A DNA stretch of 64,000 nt from Epiperipatus broadwayi (GCA_028023455.1 JAQFVV010000319.1:932001-996000), one strand, 5' to 3'. Positions 42,915 through 56,004 are shown, counted from the first letter of the stretch. Program-made: numbers and translations. Notes: generated by a model from the letters alone, not told the origin.

Positions 42915-43429
42915 ATTGAACTATGGGTATTGTTAAAGATTGTCTCGTTTTGATTATTCAATGTTATATAGTTGATAAAGACTACAAAGTGTATAGTTGA
43001 AAGTACTTCTAAAAGAATATAATTTATGTAAATTGTACTGTATTTTGATATATATATAACCATATGTTTTGGCTCAAAGATAGTAGGTTTTATCCAGTGA
43101 ATAAATGTGTAAAATTTGAAATTTTAATTGGTAATAATTGTTAAGATATTGAACATCAATGTGTAGAGACTAGTTATAGAGTGAAATGCTTGTGGATTAT
43201 AATTTTCCCATTAATCATTAGCTCACTAAGAAACATCTTAAAAAGTGATGATGATCTTGACTGTTTGTTAGACACTGGAAAGTCTGATAGAGTGGTTATA
43301 AATCCCATAAACATTTTATCACATGTTCCAGTCGTAGCTAATTCAAATGTTGTTTTAATAGTATTAAAATATTATTGGGAAGCATATAAAATATCTAACA
43401 CTTTATTTATTGGTATTGTTAAACAATAA

Positions 43430-44890
43430 TTAAAAATAAACAATAAAATCAATTTATAAGTGTTCTAATTTTTTTTATAAACAATCTTTAAATATACTAT
43501 ATTTTAATGTAAATTGAAATGCATCAGTCTAGATGATTCTCATTAGAAGGATCAAACTTAATTTATTCACATTTTACAGTGATTGGCTCATTCAGAACCA
43601 ATCCTGCCATGTAATATAAAGTATATAATATAAAAGTTTGTGGGGAGGGGGGACTACTCTAAGAAATGTAAATGGAACAAGATTACAACTCCACTTCTGA
43701 AGTAAAATAGAAGAAATAAGCTAGAAAATAATATTTTTTTAAAATTAATAGGGACAAAATTTTATAGATAGATGGATTTGAATACTATGGAGTAAATTTC
43801 AAAAAAGCCCTGTGAAATCTCTACACCAATTTTCATCGATCTTGGATTCTTAACTTTGTCTACTGAAGGAAACACTGGAAGGACCGCTATTTGAATAAGT
43901 ATTTGCCAAAATGTACTATTTGGAAGGGAAAATAATACCAGAAAATGTAAGCATGTATTTTTGTTTTCTTTATTTTAACCAATTATCAGAACTAATCATA
44001 ACACAAAAGTTATTTAGACTGAAGAGAAAAAAAGATTAAAGTATTTTAATTTTCGCGCTACCATTAATTCAGCATTAAGCAGAAAAAAAATTCGTTTGTG
44101 TATAAATTAATATTTAATTCTAAGAAATAATGCTCCTTTATGTTGTTTATCTTATAATAAATGAAATATAATATAAATCTTTATTATATAATAATAACAA
44201 CTTGTAAATACATCACAGAAAAATTATATATATAAAAGCCTTTTTCGGTAATTCTCAATTTTTTTACCCTTCTCAATATGATACCTCGTACTAATACTAA
44301 CACGTATATTACGTATATAGCGACATCTACTGACATTTCCTATAATTCATATTTTTATCATTTTATTTATTTCCCCTTATATTACTTTCCATTCTTTATC
44401 CATTACCCAATCATTCATTAAATCAATTGACTTTTTGTAAATGTTCATACATGTATTTATATTATATTTTATATAATTTGTTTCATATATTTTCCTTCTA
44501 TTCATTTCCTTTATATAATTTAATGGTTTTGAATTTTATCTGAATATGTTAATATTAAACCGGATAACCAAAATATATATATATTACTCAGGAACATTTA
44601 CTTATCATATCCGTTTTCATATTGTTTTACTTATAAGAACGAATCAAACTTCGATAAAGTCCAATGGTAGAAAATGTAATGACGGTTTAGTTTGTTAATT
44701 GCTATATATAATATTGTAATGTGTTTTTTTTCCTTTCATGTGTTATTCAGGTATTAGGTTTTTTTTTTTATATCTATACCAGGGTATAGAATATATTAAG
44801 TAATGATGTTTATTATCCATATTTATATTATTTTCCCAATGAAGGGAAAGCATAACATAAATATTATATATCAGGTAAGAAAGAGAAATG
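43430..44890. other. AT-rich DNA, nothing recognised
   Basis: No supported feature. An 82-codon frame before this (43181-43429, +) starts only at GTG and has no recognised domain. Confidence 0.45.
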
Positions 44891-44895
44891 TTTAC

Positions 44896-44976
44896 CTCTT
44901 TCACTGCTAAAACAGATGTTAATATTCTATCGAGGAGGGGAACAAATAGACCCAAACTGGTCAAAAATATACACAT
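44896..44976 (-). CDS. possible first exon encoding a signal peptide
   Basis: From ATG at 44976 the minus strand reads 27 codons: MCIFLTSLGLFVPLL, DRILTSVLA, VKE. They are followed at once by a donor-like GAG|GTAAAC. A hydrophobic stretch with a small-residue cleavage site (SVLA|VKE) is what a secreted protein's first exon would look like. It lies on the same strand as, and upstream of, micro-exons a2, b2, a1 and b1. Against it: the exon would end in phase 0 while the micro-exons need phase 1, so at least one more exon would be required. It could be chance. Confidence 0.3.
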
Positions 44977-44999
44977 AATAATACCATTGTTCTATTATA

Positions 45000-47880
45000 T
45001 AAAATAATTTAATAAGCATTTTTTTTATTATTGCTTAATTTTGCTTATGACATGTCCACCTTAAATACAAAATGTAGTTTAATCCTCCTTGTTTACTTGT
45101 ACATGGCTTGCTATAATAAAAGGTATAATTATTGTTTTGAAATAAGTAATGGTTATTTTACTGATATTGGTGGTCTGTTTATAAAACATTAACAGTTTCT
45201 GCAATGTGCAATGGAATATTTATGTTTCCACTTAGATTATTAGTGTTGTTTTACCTTGCTATTGTATTGATCAGAATTTGTGACAGATTTTGGGATGAGT
45301 TTGGGCTACATATAAGAGCCTTAGATATAATAATAATTAATATTATACATGTGATGATAGAGAATTCCCCATTGTGATTAATATGAGAGGATGATATTGT
45401 TGGGGCTGATTAAGAGTTAATGCTTAGAGCATAATTATGCCTAAAATAGGCAGATCCCATGGTCTGAATACTGTTTTCCAGTGGAGAGGCACTGCCCACA
45501 CTTTTATACCTATGGAAAGGTATCAGAATTGGCCATATTTTTATACAACTATTATGTTATTTCTTGATATACAACTATCATGTTGTTTTGTAGAGCCTCC
45601 TTTATTTAGATCACTCAAGAAGTTATATAGTTAATATTCCACCATGTATGATAAAGTGTAGTGTGTTTTAGATCAAATAGCAAGGATAAGATAGTCAGAT
45701 TGTGGGACACTGATATAGCTATAGTGTTGTCTAATTGAAATAGTGTCTTTCTGATGTTGTGTAATCTTCATCAGTTTATAAACAGACCAACCAAATACTT
45801 ACTAGTATTTGTAGAACTTCTACATAAAAGAGCAAGGTGTGTACATAGACAATGTGGATTGGTTTTCAACAAGTAGGTATTTACTGATGAATTAGTAAGA
45901 TCAGTTAATTAATAAATGGTTAAGTTGTGGACATAGTGAATGTTTTTGGTGTCATGTTTGCATTTAACTGATGATGTTTGCTCCATGACAATGCAATAAA
46001 AATTTTTATATAGTAAATTATAATAAATTATTACTTGTATTGGAACGTGATAATTGCCCTTATCATATTCTAATAACTCAAACAGCTACAATTTGATATA
46101 ATAAATTGTAATTTAGAGTTGTTGTTTTTTTAATTTAAAAGTTGTGTATATCCAAATGATATTAATACATTTTGTTTGCAATTTCAATGCTAAAATAGCT
46201 CAAATAAGTTTAACTATCTTAGTCTACCTGATAGAATAATAAAGAAACATATCCAAAATGTTTGTCATATTAGTTGGTCATTACTTACCACATCATTAAT
46301 TTCCATCCCTAATTTTGGAATGGATTTATCTTGTTTCATGTAATGTGTCTGAAAGAGACTTGTACATAATGTAAATAAATATTGTTGTGTTAAAAATTTA
46401 TTTAGTTGTCAGTATTCTTATTTCTAATCAACACATCCACACATTATTATTGTTATTGCTATCGTCCTATCCTGTGATTATACTGAAATTGTCATCAATC
46501 AATATTGTAAAAGTCACTGTAGGTAGGTATATCAGAATAATTGTGTTAACCTCTATAATTTATGAGTATATCTATGGCATCCTAACTTAATAATTAAACA
46601 TACTAACCTAAAGAATATTAGTTTAAGTGATATACTAAAAGATTAAAAACCTAATATTGGTTTGATCAGTTCATTTGAATCCACAGATCTATCATTCACT
46701 GGTCTTGGTCACCTTGTTTCTAATTAATGGAGAAAGAAAGTTGGGAAGCTATTACATTTAGCTATCGAAAAATTACCCTTACTTATTGAAACTTAAAGTT
46801 TAGCATAGTTAGGGAATTTATTTAAAATTATTGAATATGGTTTAGTAATTCAATTCAGTATGAAGAGCTATTTGGTGTATGTTATGCTTGGGTAGTGGTA
46901 AAATCCCTCTCACTGACCCAAGTGTATCTTGTATATCACACTTTAAGCTATGTGGACCCTGAGAAGGATAAATTATATCAATTTGTGATAGGATTGGAAT
47001 TTATGGTAAATTTGTATCCAGTTAATTATTGGAATTAGAGTGGAATTGTGTTACATTCACTGCGATATATAATGTCAACCAAACTTTAAAGTATCTATTA
47101 CTTCTTTTGAATGAAATGTATAGTTGGTTTTGACTTTATGGTGAATATTCTGGTCTTAGTAAGCTTAGAATCTGTATTTTATTTAATTGTCTTATTATCA
47201 TTTAATTCAATATCAAATTTAGAGTTCTGTACATCATCTTTCATTATCATCATTCCTCTCATCTGTCATTTCAATCTTTCTTTATTCTCTTTTTCATTCT
47301 AATTCATTATCCTAATTCACTCATCATTCATTAGCTGTTATTCCATTCTCATCTTAATCATCCATTAACTCTTACACATCTTCTTTCTCAAACTCATTTT
47401 ATTTTATTATTTAATTATTACCTATTTGCATCATTCATTTAATCATTTATATCCTCACTTACTTATTGCTTAATGTATACTTCTAATTTCATATTCATTC
47501 CATCGATCTAATTATTATTTATTTATTAGTTTGACAAGTATGAAGTTTATTTTATAATTTTTTGTTTGTTTGCTTGTTTGTGGATTTTGAGGCTAGCTTG
47601 ACCAGAAATTATTAATCCACCTTGTGATCTTCTCTAAGATTATAGTTTCATGCGAGCTTAGCTAATAAAGAAATTATCTTTAGTTTATCATTTATTTTAG
47701 ATATATATATTCTAGATTAGTTGTAGCTAGGAACAGAGAAAGATATGATTTCCAAACATGTAAATTGGACTGGTTAGATTAGGGGGAAAGGCTACAGGTA
47801 AGATTATAGCGCCTAAAATGTCGGTATGATTTATTTATGATTACAGAAATGTGTAGGCCTGATTGTCCAATGATCAGAGG
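45000..47880. other. AT-rich DNA, nothing recognised
   Basis: No genes or repeats I can support. A few phrases such as GACCCAAG near 46918 recall the 25.8 and 48.6 kb repeat, but too weakly to call. Confidence 0.4.
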
Positions 47881-47888
47881 AGAAGGTT

Positions 47889-47990
<102 letters not shown>

Positions 47991-50207
47991 TACATATTTT
48001 AAATTAACCAGCTAAAATCGAAATCACATATACATATTATAATTTTACATATTCGTTGTTGTAAATAATTAGTCTAGTACATGAACTTCTACCATTAAGT
48101 TTAGGTCAAGGATTTTATTTTTCTTAATATCATTATAGATATCGATGTGGTAGAAATTCATCCTTGACAAAATAAATTACATGTATCAGATTTAATTGTT
48201 ATTCATATTTTATATTTTTTGTTAATCAATAAATGTTTATATAATTCGTTATTTTAATCTGGTCTCTAACTTATCATTATTTCAATATCCACCATCAGCT
48301 TTATAGTTCTTCATTATTCACATACCCATTATAAACATTATTATCTTATTTAGTTTTACACCTATTAATATTATTACTATGATAGAGGAAATATATAAAC
48401 ATATTTAAGTCATTTATTATAACTTTTAATACATATATACTTATACTGCACATACATATTTTTTATATATCTTATGCTTAATTGATTTTTGGTAATTAAT
48501 TATCACCTATATAGAGGTGCAATAACTCTATTAGTATGATTTACTTCCCTGATAAGAGAACTCAGGCAATTACTCCCTGAGTTTGAATACTGTGGTATAA
48601 CTTGGCTAGAAAGGGGTGAGAATTGGATGAACTGACCCAAATTGTATCTAGATTAATAAAAATAGGTAGAGTTAATCTATTGGAAGTAGATACAATCATA
48701 GGTTATGTATTTCATCATGTAATCACTTGCATCCTGTCCGAAGACCTAAAGTCCGACCATAGTAAGATGCGTTCCCCTATCTCTTCTGGAATCCACCAGC
48801 CCTTTACAATATATATATATTTAACTTTTGTTTTTGTCCTTAATCTTTTTCCAGTAAAACTGAGTTATACCAAAAATGTAACTCTTTGATTCAAAGATAA
48901 AAATTATTTGAGTTGAATTATCTTACTTTGCATTTGTTTACTGAGTTTTGAAAAATGTATTTCTTATTTATTCAGAGAGATTTAAAATGTATTTTACATA
49001 TCTTCAAAACGTTTTAAAAAGAGTTTATTATTTCTTTGAAAAGTTGAAATGAGTTCTCAACCTATTGCTCATTCCAATGCAATTTATGATTAAACTATTT
49101 TTTTTTCCATTTCGGTTTCATAAAAATTATGAAATTTTCCAATTAACGAAAAGAGTTGTGAAATTCGTTCAGCGATCAGTCCATGTTTGATGAACATTCT
49201 TCGAAAATCTCTTTTTCTACTTTTTTGGAAAGGCACACTTATGTATTGATATATGATAGATCTTGAATGGTGTAATTGTTTATTATATTCATGCTAAATC
49301 ATGCAAGTAGAAGAACTTTATGGTTTACACCACGTGGTCAATAAATGAATTGCAAAATTTTGTTACCAGTTCATTTGTTTCCAATTTACTTACTTTGCAT
49401 AGTTGATTCATAATTCACCCTTTTTGACTTTTTAATTTCTAGTACAGGATATGTGAACCAATGATTTTCATAATAAAATAATCCGCGAATTTCTGTTATT
49501 GTGTATTGTTATATTCTCTTCAAAATATAGAGTTATTGATTTTTTTGAGTGACACCATATTATACCTTATCAAATGCAGTTACTTCAATCCACTTCTCTA
49601 TAAAGTTTTTATCATAATCAGCATAACAGCAGCGTAGTCCTTTTTAATATTTGCTGTTTAAAAAACACAGAAAGAAAAGTGTTCGAATAATTAATTATCA
49701 TCGACAATAAAAAAGGGAAAGATAAATTAATATTTTTATTAATTATTTTTAGTAATATAATTTTGAATTTCTTAATTTAAATATATTTGAAACTTCTATC
49801 AGCAAATTTTTAACTTTTATATAAGTATTTTTCTCCTTTTCTATTATTACCAAAACTAACAACTAGTTATTAAACTCTGTTTTTTATTAGTTCAGTACGC
49901 AGTGATAGTTGGAAATTAATGCTTTTAAAGAAACTGATACAAACATTTGGACAAAAGGTTTTATAATACACAAGTCAATGCTGTCATTTCTTAGAATTGT
50001 TATAACTGAATCCTTTGTTAACAGAGTTTTAGAAATGAAATGCTGTTAATTATTGGCTTTCATATTTGATATTTACAATTTATACTTAAAGTTAGTATGC
50101 ACCGCTACGATATATATATATATACTTTGTGTATAGAATTAATTTTGTAATGAGTAATTTTGTTATTGGAACTTAAAGTTTAAATAAAAAAAATATAATT
50201 TATTAAC

Positions 50208-50237
50208 CTGTTGTTGAAAGCGAAGTTGTATGAATTT
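50208..50237 (-). CDS. micro-exon b3 (30 bp)
   Basis: 30 bp with donor CAG|GTTAATAA and acceptor TATATTAG. In phase 1 it encodes E-IHTTSLSTT. Two Pro codons of b1 are changed (to His and Leu); splice sites and Thr/Ser positions are kept. Confidence 0.55.
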
Positions 50238-50325
50238 CTAATATAAAAGAAATAAAATGAATAGTAAAATAAATCAAATATCAATTATTATCGCATCGTA
50301 GTAAAATAACATACTAGAAATTTAC

Positions 50326-50355
50326 CTGGAGTGATTGCAGGCACTGTAATAGATT
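50326..50355 (-). CDS. micro-exon a3 (30 bp)
   Basis: 30 bp with acceptor TGTTTTTTAG, conserved TCTTAAC upstream, and donor CCAG|GTAAAT. In phase 1 it encodes E-SITVPAITP. The intron to b3 is 88 bp. Confidence 0.55.
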
Positions 50356-50604
50356 CTAAAAAACAAAAGTTAAGACCCAATAAAAATCATTTACAAATTT
50401 ACAATAAGTAAAATTCCTTTTATTTTAAATAATCAGGAAACATTTCTAATAATAAAAAAACAAAGTAACATATCTATTTTATAGTTTAAGCAAACAATAT
50501 ATGTATATATTGTAACCATATGCTTGGGTTCCATATTTATCTAAAGTGCCACATAATTATAAAATGGCTGGTTTTAGATATTTTTTTTACATAGAAATAA
50601 TATT

Positions 50605-51274
50605 TTGTGTAAATATGCATGTGATAAAAAGAAAAATATTGAAAATTATGTAAGTGAATTATTAAGTGTGGGTTATAATATAAAAGAAATTTATCAGGTG
50701 GTTTGTCAATTTAGTAAGAAAATTAATAGAAATATTGGTGGAGAAAAAATTGAGAATAAGAAGTGGATTTCCTTGCCTTTTTATAATAATAATCAAGTAA
50801 AATTTATGAAAAAAGTTTATAATAGTATATATAATGTTTCATTTTATGGATCGGTTAATTTAAATAGAATGGTTAATAATTCAAAAGATAAGTTAGAAAA
50901 AAATAATGTGAGTAATATAATTTATAGAATTTTTTTGTGGGTGTAACTTATCATATGTGGGGGAATCTAGATGTAATATGGAGAAAAGAATTAAAGAGCA
51001 TAAATTGTTGTATAAAAGAGTTTTGAAAAATGTACAGAAATGTAATGATAATAATAATGAAGTCAAGTTATATACTGATTCTGTTTTTTATGATCATGAT
51101 AGGAATTGTAATTTTAAATTTGATTTTGATATAAACAAAATAAAAATTTTAGGCCAAGAGAGAGATAATAAAAAAAGAAAAATTAAAGAGGCAGTTTTTA
51201 TTAGTAGGTATAAAAATATAATAATAAACAGACAGTCAGCAAATGTTAGGATTAATGAATTGGGGGATATTTAA
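50605..51274 (+). pseudogene. Penelope-like element fragment: connector and GIY-YIG endonuclease, one frameshift
   Basis: First frame (50605-50946): Lys/Asn-rich connector after the reverse transcriptase, including WISLPFYNNNQVKFMKKVYN, KDKLEKNNVSNIIYRI. A one-base slip in TTTTTTGTGGG near 50935 shifts to the second frame, which reads CGCNLSYVGESRCNMEKRI, KEHKLLYKR, VFYDHDRNC and a terminal NRQSANVRINELGDI. The pattern K-D-x-x-x-K...YKI-x-C-G-C-x-x-Y-x-G-x-S is characteristic of Penelope elements. Catalytic RT motifs are absent, so this is a 5'-truncated copy and the best-preserved one here. Confidence 0.8.
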
Positions 51275-53048
51275 ATCGACATGTGTTTCCAGTTAGTAAT
51301 AGTTGATTCCATTTTGAAAATTGAGTTGATAATGATTATGAATATAATCGAAAATATTTCTTTGTGAGTTTTTATTTATATTATATTATAAATTGTTTAC
51401 CGTTGTTTGGAATATATTTAAGTTTCGTTATATATATATATATATATATATTATTTAGTTGCTACGCCAATGCTGAAATAATGTAAGTAAATAATAATTA
51501 TAATCGTATAAAAAATAAATAGTGGTACAATATAAACATATAAAAAACTTAAATGTACACATACAAATTATTTAGGGTAGGTAGATTATTATAAAGGAAA
51601 AAATTGACATTCGTTAATTATTACTTCTAGTCATTGCGTATTATTTTTCCTCTTTTGTTTTTGCCTATTATATATTTCCAGTAAGATGTAATTATACAAA
51701 AAGTGTAACACTATAAGATTTCTTTGAGTTGAATTATCGTCTTTTCCATTAGTTTAGTGAGTTTTAAAAATGTATTACCCATTTACACACTCAGTTTTGA
51801 TATGTATTTATCATCTGTTCAACGAGTTTTAAAATGAGATCCCCATTTTTTATGAAGTTGAAATGAGTCCTCAATCAATTGCTGATTCCTATGCAATTTA
51901 CGATTGGACTATTTTATTTATTCTGGTTTGAAAGAAACTATAAAATTTTCGATATAACGAAGTTGGTTATGCAATTATTTCTACGAACTGAATTAGATTG
52001 CTGGGTATTCTTCGTAAATCTATTCTTTTTTGGCGATGCAAACGTGTATTGATATACAACAAAACTACAATGAAGTAATTAAGTTTGATATTCATGGTAG
52101 ATCCTGCACGTAAAACAGCTTTATTTTTGTGCACCATAAGGTCAATAAATGAATTGCAATTTTTTTATTAGCAGGCCATTTGTTAAAAATTTACTTTTTT
52201 ACTTTGCTTAGTTGATTTATAATGCACAATTTTTGACTTTTCAATTTCTAGATTGGATATGTGAACCGATGGTTTTTATAATAAAATAATCTGCGAATCC
52301 ATGCTATTCTGTATTGTTTTATCCTCCCCAAATGTAGGGTTATTGATTTTTCTTAGTGAAACCATTTTATAGCTTATCAAACGCAATTAGTTCAATCCAC
52401 CTCTCTTATGATATTTATTATTAACCAATACAACTAAAGCATCCACCTTATGTTTATTTGTAATATTTGATCTTTAAAAAGAAGAGAAAGAAAAGTGTTA
52501 GAATTACCAACTACCAATGGAAATAAACAAAAAGGGAAGGAGAAAGAAAGTATTTTACTTACTTTTTAGTAATATAAACATTCACAAATTTTTTATTTTA
52601 TAATTGAAACATAAATGAAAATTGTATCACTAAGTTTACAAGTTTTATATAATTATTTTTCTCTTTTTCTGTTTTTACCAAAACTAATTAGGTAAGAAAC
52701 CCTACTTTTTATTACTTCTGTACCCAATGTTGGTTTGAGTCTATTGCTTTAAAAGAAACTTACACAACCCCTCGAACAATAATCTATTTACAAAGGTTTA
52801 TAATAAAAAAGAAAATGCTGTTAATTATTCTAATTGTTATAATAGAATCCTTTTTTCCAATTTTTTGAACTCAAATGCTGTTAATTATTGACTTTCATAT
52901 TTGATATTTACAATTAATACTTAAAGTTGGTATGCATAGCTATAATATATACGCATTAATTTTAATATGTTACACACAAAATTAATTTTGTAGTGAGTAT
53001 TTTTAATATTTTCTTTTAAAATTTAAATAAGAAATATAATTTGTTAAC

Positions 53049-53078
53049 CTGTTATTGAAGGCGAAGTTGTAGGAATTT
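53049..53078 (-). CDS. micro-exon b4 (30 bp)
   Basis: 30 bp with donor CAG|GTTAACAA. In phase 1 it encodes E-IPTTSPSIT. A TAA appears if read in phase 0, so phase 1 (or 2) is required. Only one or two bases differ from b1. Confidence 0.55.
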
Positions 53079-53167
53079 CTAATAGAAACAAAATAAAATG
53101 AATGACAAAATAACAACTATTATCAACCATTGAGGTATCCTAGTAAAATAACATAATAGAAATTTAC

Positions 53168-53196
53168 TGGAATGATTGTAGGGATTGTAGCAGTTC
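53168..53196 (-). CDS. micro-exon a4 (29 bp, frame-disrupting)
   Basis: Compared with a1 and a3, one G of the CCAG|GT junction is lost, so the sequence reads CCA|GTAAAT. If the same donor is used the exon is 29 bp, encoding G-TATIPTIIP, and shifts the frame of everything downstream. The acceptor GATTTTAG and the upstream TCTTAAC are intact. It is either a broken exon, one that is skipped, or a sequencing error. Confidence 0.45.
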
Positions 53197-54188
53197 CTAA
53201 AATCAAAAGTTAAGACACAATAATAATCTTTTACGAATTCAAAATATGTAAAATTCATTTTATTTTAAATAATCAGAAAACATTTCTAATAATAAAAAAA
53301 CAAAGAACTATATATATAAATATATTTGTATTCTTCCACTACAAGACACTTTTGCTTCCTACTTTGTTTTTTATTTTATCATAAATTTTTACTTAAGTCA
53401 GAATATCTACTTAATGTTAAGGAGTTTTAAAAATCGATAATTCAATTTGAAATTAAATTGCTCGATTGTTTCCCTCAGCTAATAATATTCTTAATGAATT
53501 TACCAAATTTCAAATTTTATTTATACTTTTCCAAATTTACTGAACATTAATATTAGCTCCCTCGTTTGCATATAAAATATTCTTTTCAATATTATATTCC
53601 ACTTATTTATAGATGAAGATGGCTTGAACAATATTTTAAATTTTATGAAGATAATAAAAATCGTATTGTCGCAAGGGTAATTAGAAATCATAAACAGTTT
53701 AGGCGCTATGGATAGAAAGTGGAACAAACTAATATTCAAAGTGGAATAAAATATATTGTTGGAGCAACTGCAGAATAATATACACAACTAATCTTAATGC
53801 TCGCAAGTTAAGACTATGAATAGATTATCATGGGATGAATATTCTTGATGCTTATAAAAATGATAAAAAAAAAATTTCAAACAGAACTTTATTAATATTG
53901 AAAGACAACCATTGTTGATATCTGATAATATGTCATAGAATTAAATTTAAAGTTTGTAAAGTCAGAATAAAACATTATTCCATAATAAATATATACTACT
54001 TAAAACATATTGCAAGAAATAATGTATAAATGCAATTGAAGTTTACTTAGAAAATTTAAATTTGAGTAGAATATAAGAGAGATAAACATATATCATTAAT
54101 TACATTCTACAAAGTAAGTATGTATTTAATTTCATGTAACTGATATTATTGTGGCAGTTTAAAGTTTTAAAAAAAAATGTATATTAAC

Positions 54189-54218
54189 CTGTTGTTGCAG
54201 AGATGGTTGTAGAAGTTT
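54189..54218 (-). CDS. micro-exon b5 (30 bp)
   Basis: 30 bp with donor CAG|GTTAATAT and a T-rich acceptor ending AG. In phase 1 it encodes E-TSTTISATT. It is the most upstream micro-exon I can see in transcription order; the gene's 5' end would lie at higher coordinates or outside the window. Confidence 0.5.
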
Positions 54219-54303
54219 CTAAAAAAACAATAAATAAAATAAAAGTGTAATTAATTTACATAAACCTTATATACATAAATAAAATTAGGAGTATATATTA
54301 AAA

Positions 54304-54334
54304 TAGTGTGATTGTAAGCTTGGAATAAATTTAG
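54304..54334 (-). pseudogene. decayed a-type micro-exon in module M5
   Basis: The minus strand reads CCAAGCTTACAATCACACTA where a working exon has ACCTGCAATCACTCCAG|GT. Donor and acceptor are both lost. Confidence 0.45.
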
Positions 54335-54354
54335 AAAACTACAATTGGGAAACA

Positions 54355-54356
54355 AT

Positions 54357-54388
<32 letters not shown>

Positions 54389-54392
54389 TGCC

Positions 54393-54430
<38 letters not shown>

Positions 54431-54698
54431 GGCAACCCAATATGAAAAAAAAAACTAATTTAATAAAAGTATATATTGAAATAGTTGCAAAATTATGATA
54501 AAAAATAATATTCTCAATATTTTATCATTTGCAAAATTAGTAAGAGGGTTTGATTATAGAAATATTGTTGATTCTCTGATTCATCACATGTTCAAATTGT
54601 TCAATAATCCTGATTCTTTTAATCTTTCACTTTCTATCATTTCCCTACTGACAACACACAAACAGTACTAGATTCATTTCCAAGTCTATGCAGACACA

Positions 54699-54762
<64 letters not shown>
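54355..54762. repeat. TA arrays and duplicated module sequence
   Basis: TA arrays at about 54355-54381, 54402-54425 and 54702-54762. The DNA between (54440-54700) matches 41500-41760, including TGTTGATTCTCTGATTCATC and CTTTCTATCATTTCCCT. Confidence 0.75.
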
Positions 54763-54763
<1 letters not shown>

Positions 54764-54765
<2 letters not shown>

Positions 54766-55619
54766 ACCTGGGTCTCGTTTTATGCGGATTATTTTAATGC
54801 AATTTTGAAGTGTTATGCGATTCAGGTTTCTTCTTAATATTTTTTATATTTCACTATATTTATTAGATATCAAGAAATTTAAATTATTAATAACTTATTT
54901 TGACTTGAAAAATTTTTTTCCCAAAAATATAACATTATATTAGCAGCTAACTTGAATATGGCCTGAAGCTGTATTTAGAATCTTAGGTAATATGTAAATA
55001 ACCTACTTATACTAATGAATAAATAATAATAATAGATTTCTACTTGCATATAAAATTTTAAACTTTTAAAACATATTTTGTTAGATATAACAGAAATAAA
55101 AAAAAATTTTAGATTGTTAAAATAAATAATGAAGATTTTATTGATTTTTTAAACTGAAAATAATCTTTTTAATGATAATGTATAATCTTTTTGTTTTGAA
55201 TGCAATCTCATTTTTAATATAAAATCAGAAAACCATTAACAAAGCACAAGACTAAAAGTGGCAGTAGTTGTACACACATCACGAATCTGATTCACAAATG
55301 AACGCATATTCTCAAAAGTGGTAATGATTAAAATATGTATGAAAATGTGTAAAATTAAATACTGTAGTTAATAAAAAAAGTAAAAAAAAACATTGTTTTC
55401 AAATATTTGAAATTTTTTATTAGTCATACATTATTTCTTTATTTTTTTAATGTGAATTTTAAAGTAATTTTTCTTTGTTGTTTTGCTTTTATGTGATTTC
55501 TGAAAATTACTGGGACATATCCCCAATTTTTCAGGGTAAGTTAAGTCTATTTTTGTGTGATTTATTTTGTGTGTGTTTTCTTAGGAACCTATCTACCACA
55601 TAAAATGAGACCCAGGTGT
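54764..55619. mobile_element. pogo/Tigger-like non-autonomous DNA transposon
   Basis: The ends are inverted copies: ACACCTGGGTCTCGTTTTAT on the left and the reverse complement of ACACCTGGGTCTCATTTTAT on the right, lying inside TA repeats as expected for a TA-targeting Tc1/mariner-superfamily element. The terminal CTCGTTTTATGCGG and the subterminal TAGGAACCTATCT are typical of Tigger/pogo elements. At 856 bp with no transposase frame it would depend on a transposase in trans. Confidence 0.7.
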
Positions 55620-55899
55620 GTATATATATATATATATAGCAGGAGTATAGAGTAATTCACATTATTACACTATTATAAATCAATCCATTATTATTTATTA
55701 CATATGTAAGTATGTAGAAATACAGTATAGTTTGTATTAATTGATTTTGAAGTATTGAAAATCATATCATAATGTCAAAATAAAGATAAAAAGTGTTATA
55801 AATTTTTAAATACCTAGTATTAAAAATGCTTAATTAAATTTGTAAAAGCTGGAAGCATAATTCCATTTAAACTTTAACAGCAGTTAAACTTTTATAGTT

Positions 55900-56004
55900 T
55901 TTTTTAAGTGTCATAGCATTGGCCGGGACATGAACCTGCAACCCAGGCAACTGCCTGCAAGTGCAATGCAGTCGCGCTGACCTTTCGACCACCAATGCAA
56001 GACA
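55900..56004 (-). mobile_element. tRNA-derived retroposon (SINE or retro-tRNA) with 14-bp target duplication
   Basis: On the minus strand 55998-55916 can fold partly like a tRNA: a perfect 7-bp acceptor stem GCATTGG/CCAATGC, a D stem GTCG/CGAC, an anticodon-like stem CTGCA/TGCAG with loop TTGCACT, an extra hairpin, and a B-box-like GGTTCATGTCCC. It is followed by CTATGACACTT and a run of eight A. The whole is flanked by AAACTTTTATAGTT at 55886-55899 and 56005-56018. A-tail plus target duplication show it was pasted in by LINE machinery. The T stem is imperfect, so it is not annotated as a working tRNA. Confidence 0.7.

Larger units (their letters stand above)
48600..50500 (-). repeat. micro-exon module B
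   Basis: Paralogue of modules A and C, including an uninterrupted version of the site where RTE-2 inserted in module A (GGCACACTTATGTATTG near 49233). Carries micro-exons a3 and b3. The upstream part (48600-48810) matches 25800-26046. Confidence 0.75.
51462..53800 (-). repeat. micro-exon module C
   Basis: Similar to module A from 26047 (GTTGAAATAATGTAAGT-type start) through 35040, and to module B. It has no RTE; the site corresponding to the RTE-2 insertion reads GGCGATGCAAACGTGTATTG near 52032. Contains micro-exons a4 and b4. Confidence 0.75.
53810..54355 (-). repeat. micro-exon module of type II (copy M5)
   Basis: Paralogue of 39530-40166, with a good b exon (54189-54218) and the same kind of decayed a exon about 85 bp upstream (54304-54334). 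It is followed by short TA arrays (54355-54425) where the other copy carries the Penelope palindrome. Confidence 0.65.

Noticed and set aside
43181-43429. 82-codon plus-strand frame with a hydrophobic start, possible secreted peptide
   Set aside because: Begins only at GTG, no ATG in frame, no recognised family, and lies in AT-rich DNA after a Penelope fragment.
46270-46310. 20-bp block between AG and GTAAGT on the minus strand
   Set aside because: Not a multiple of three, unrelated to the a/b families, single occurrence; likely chance.
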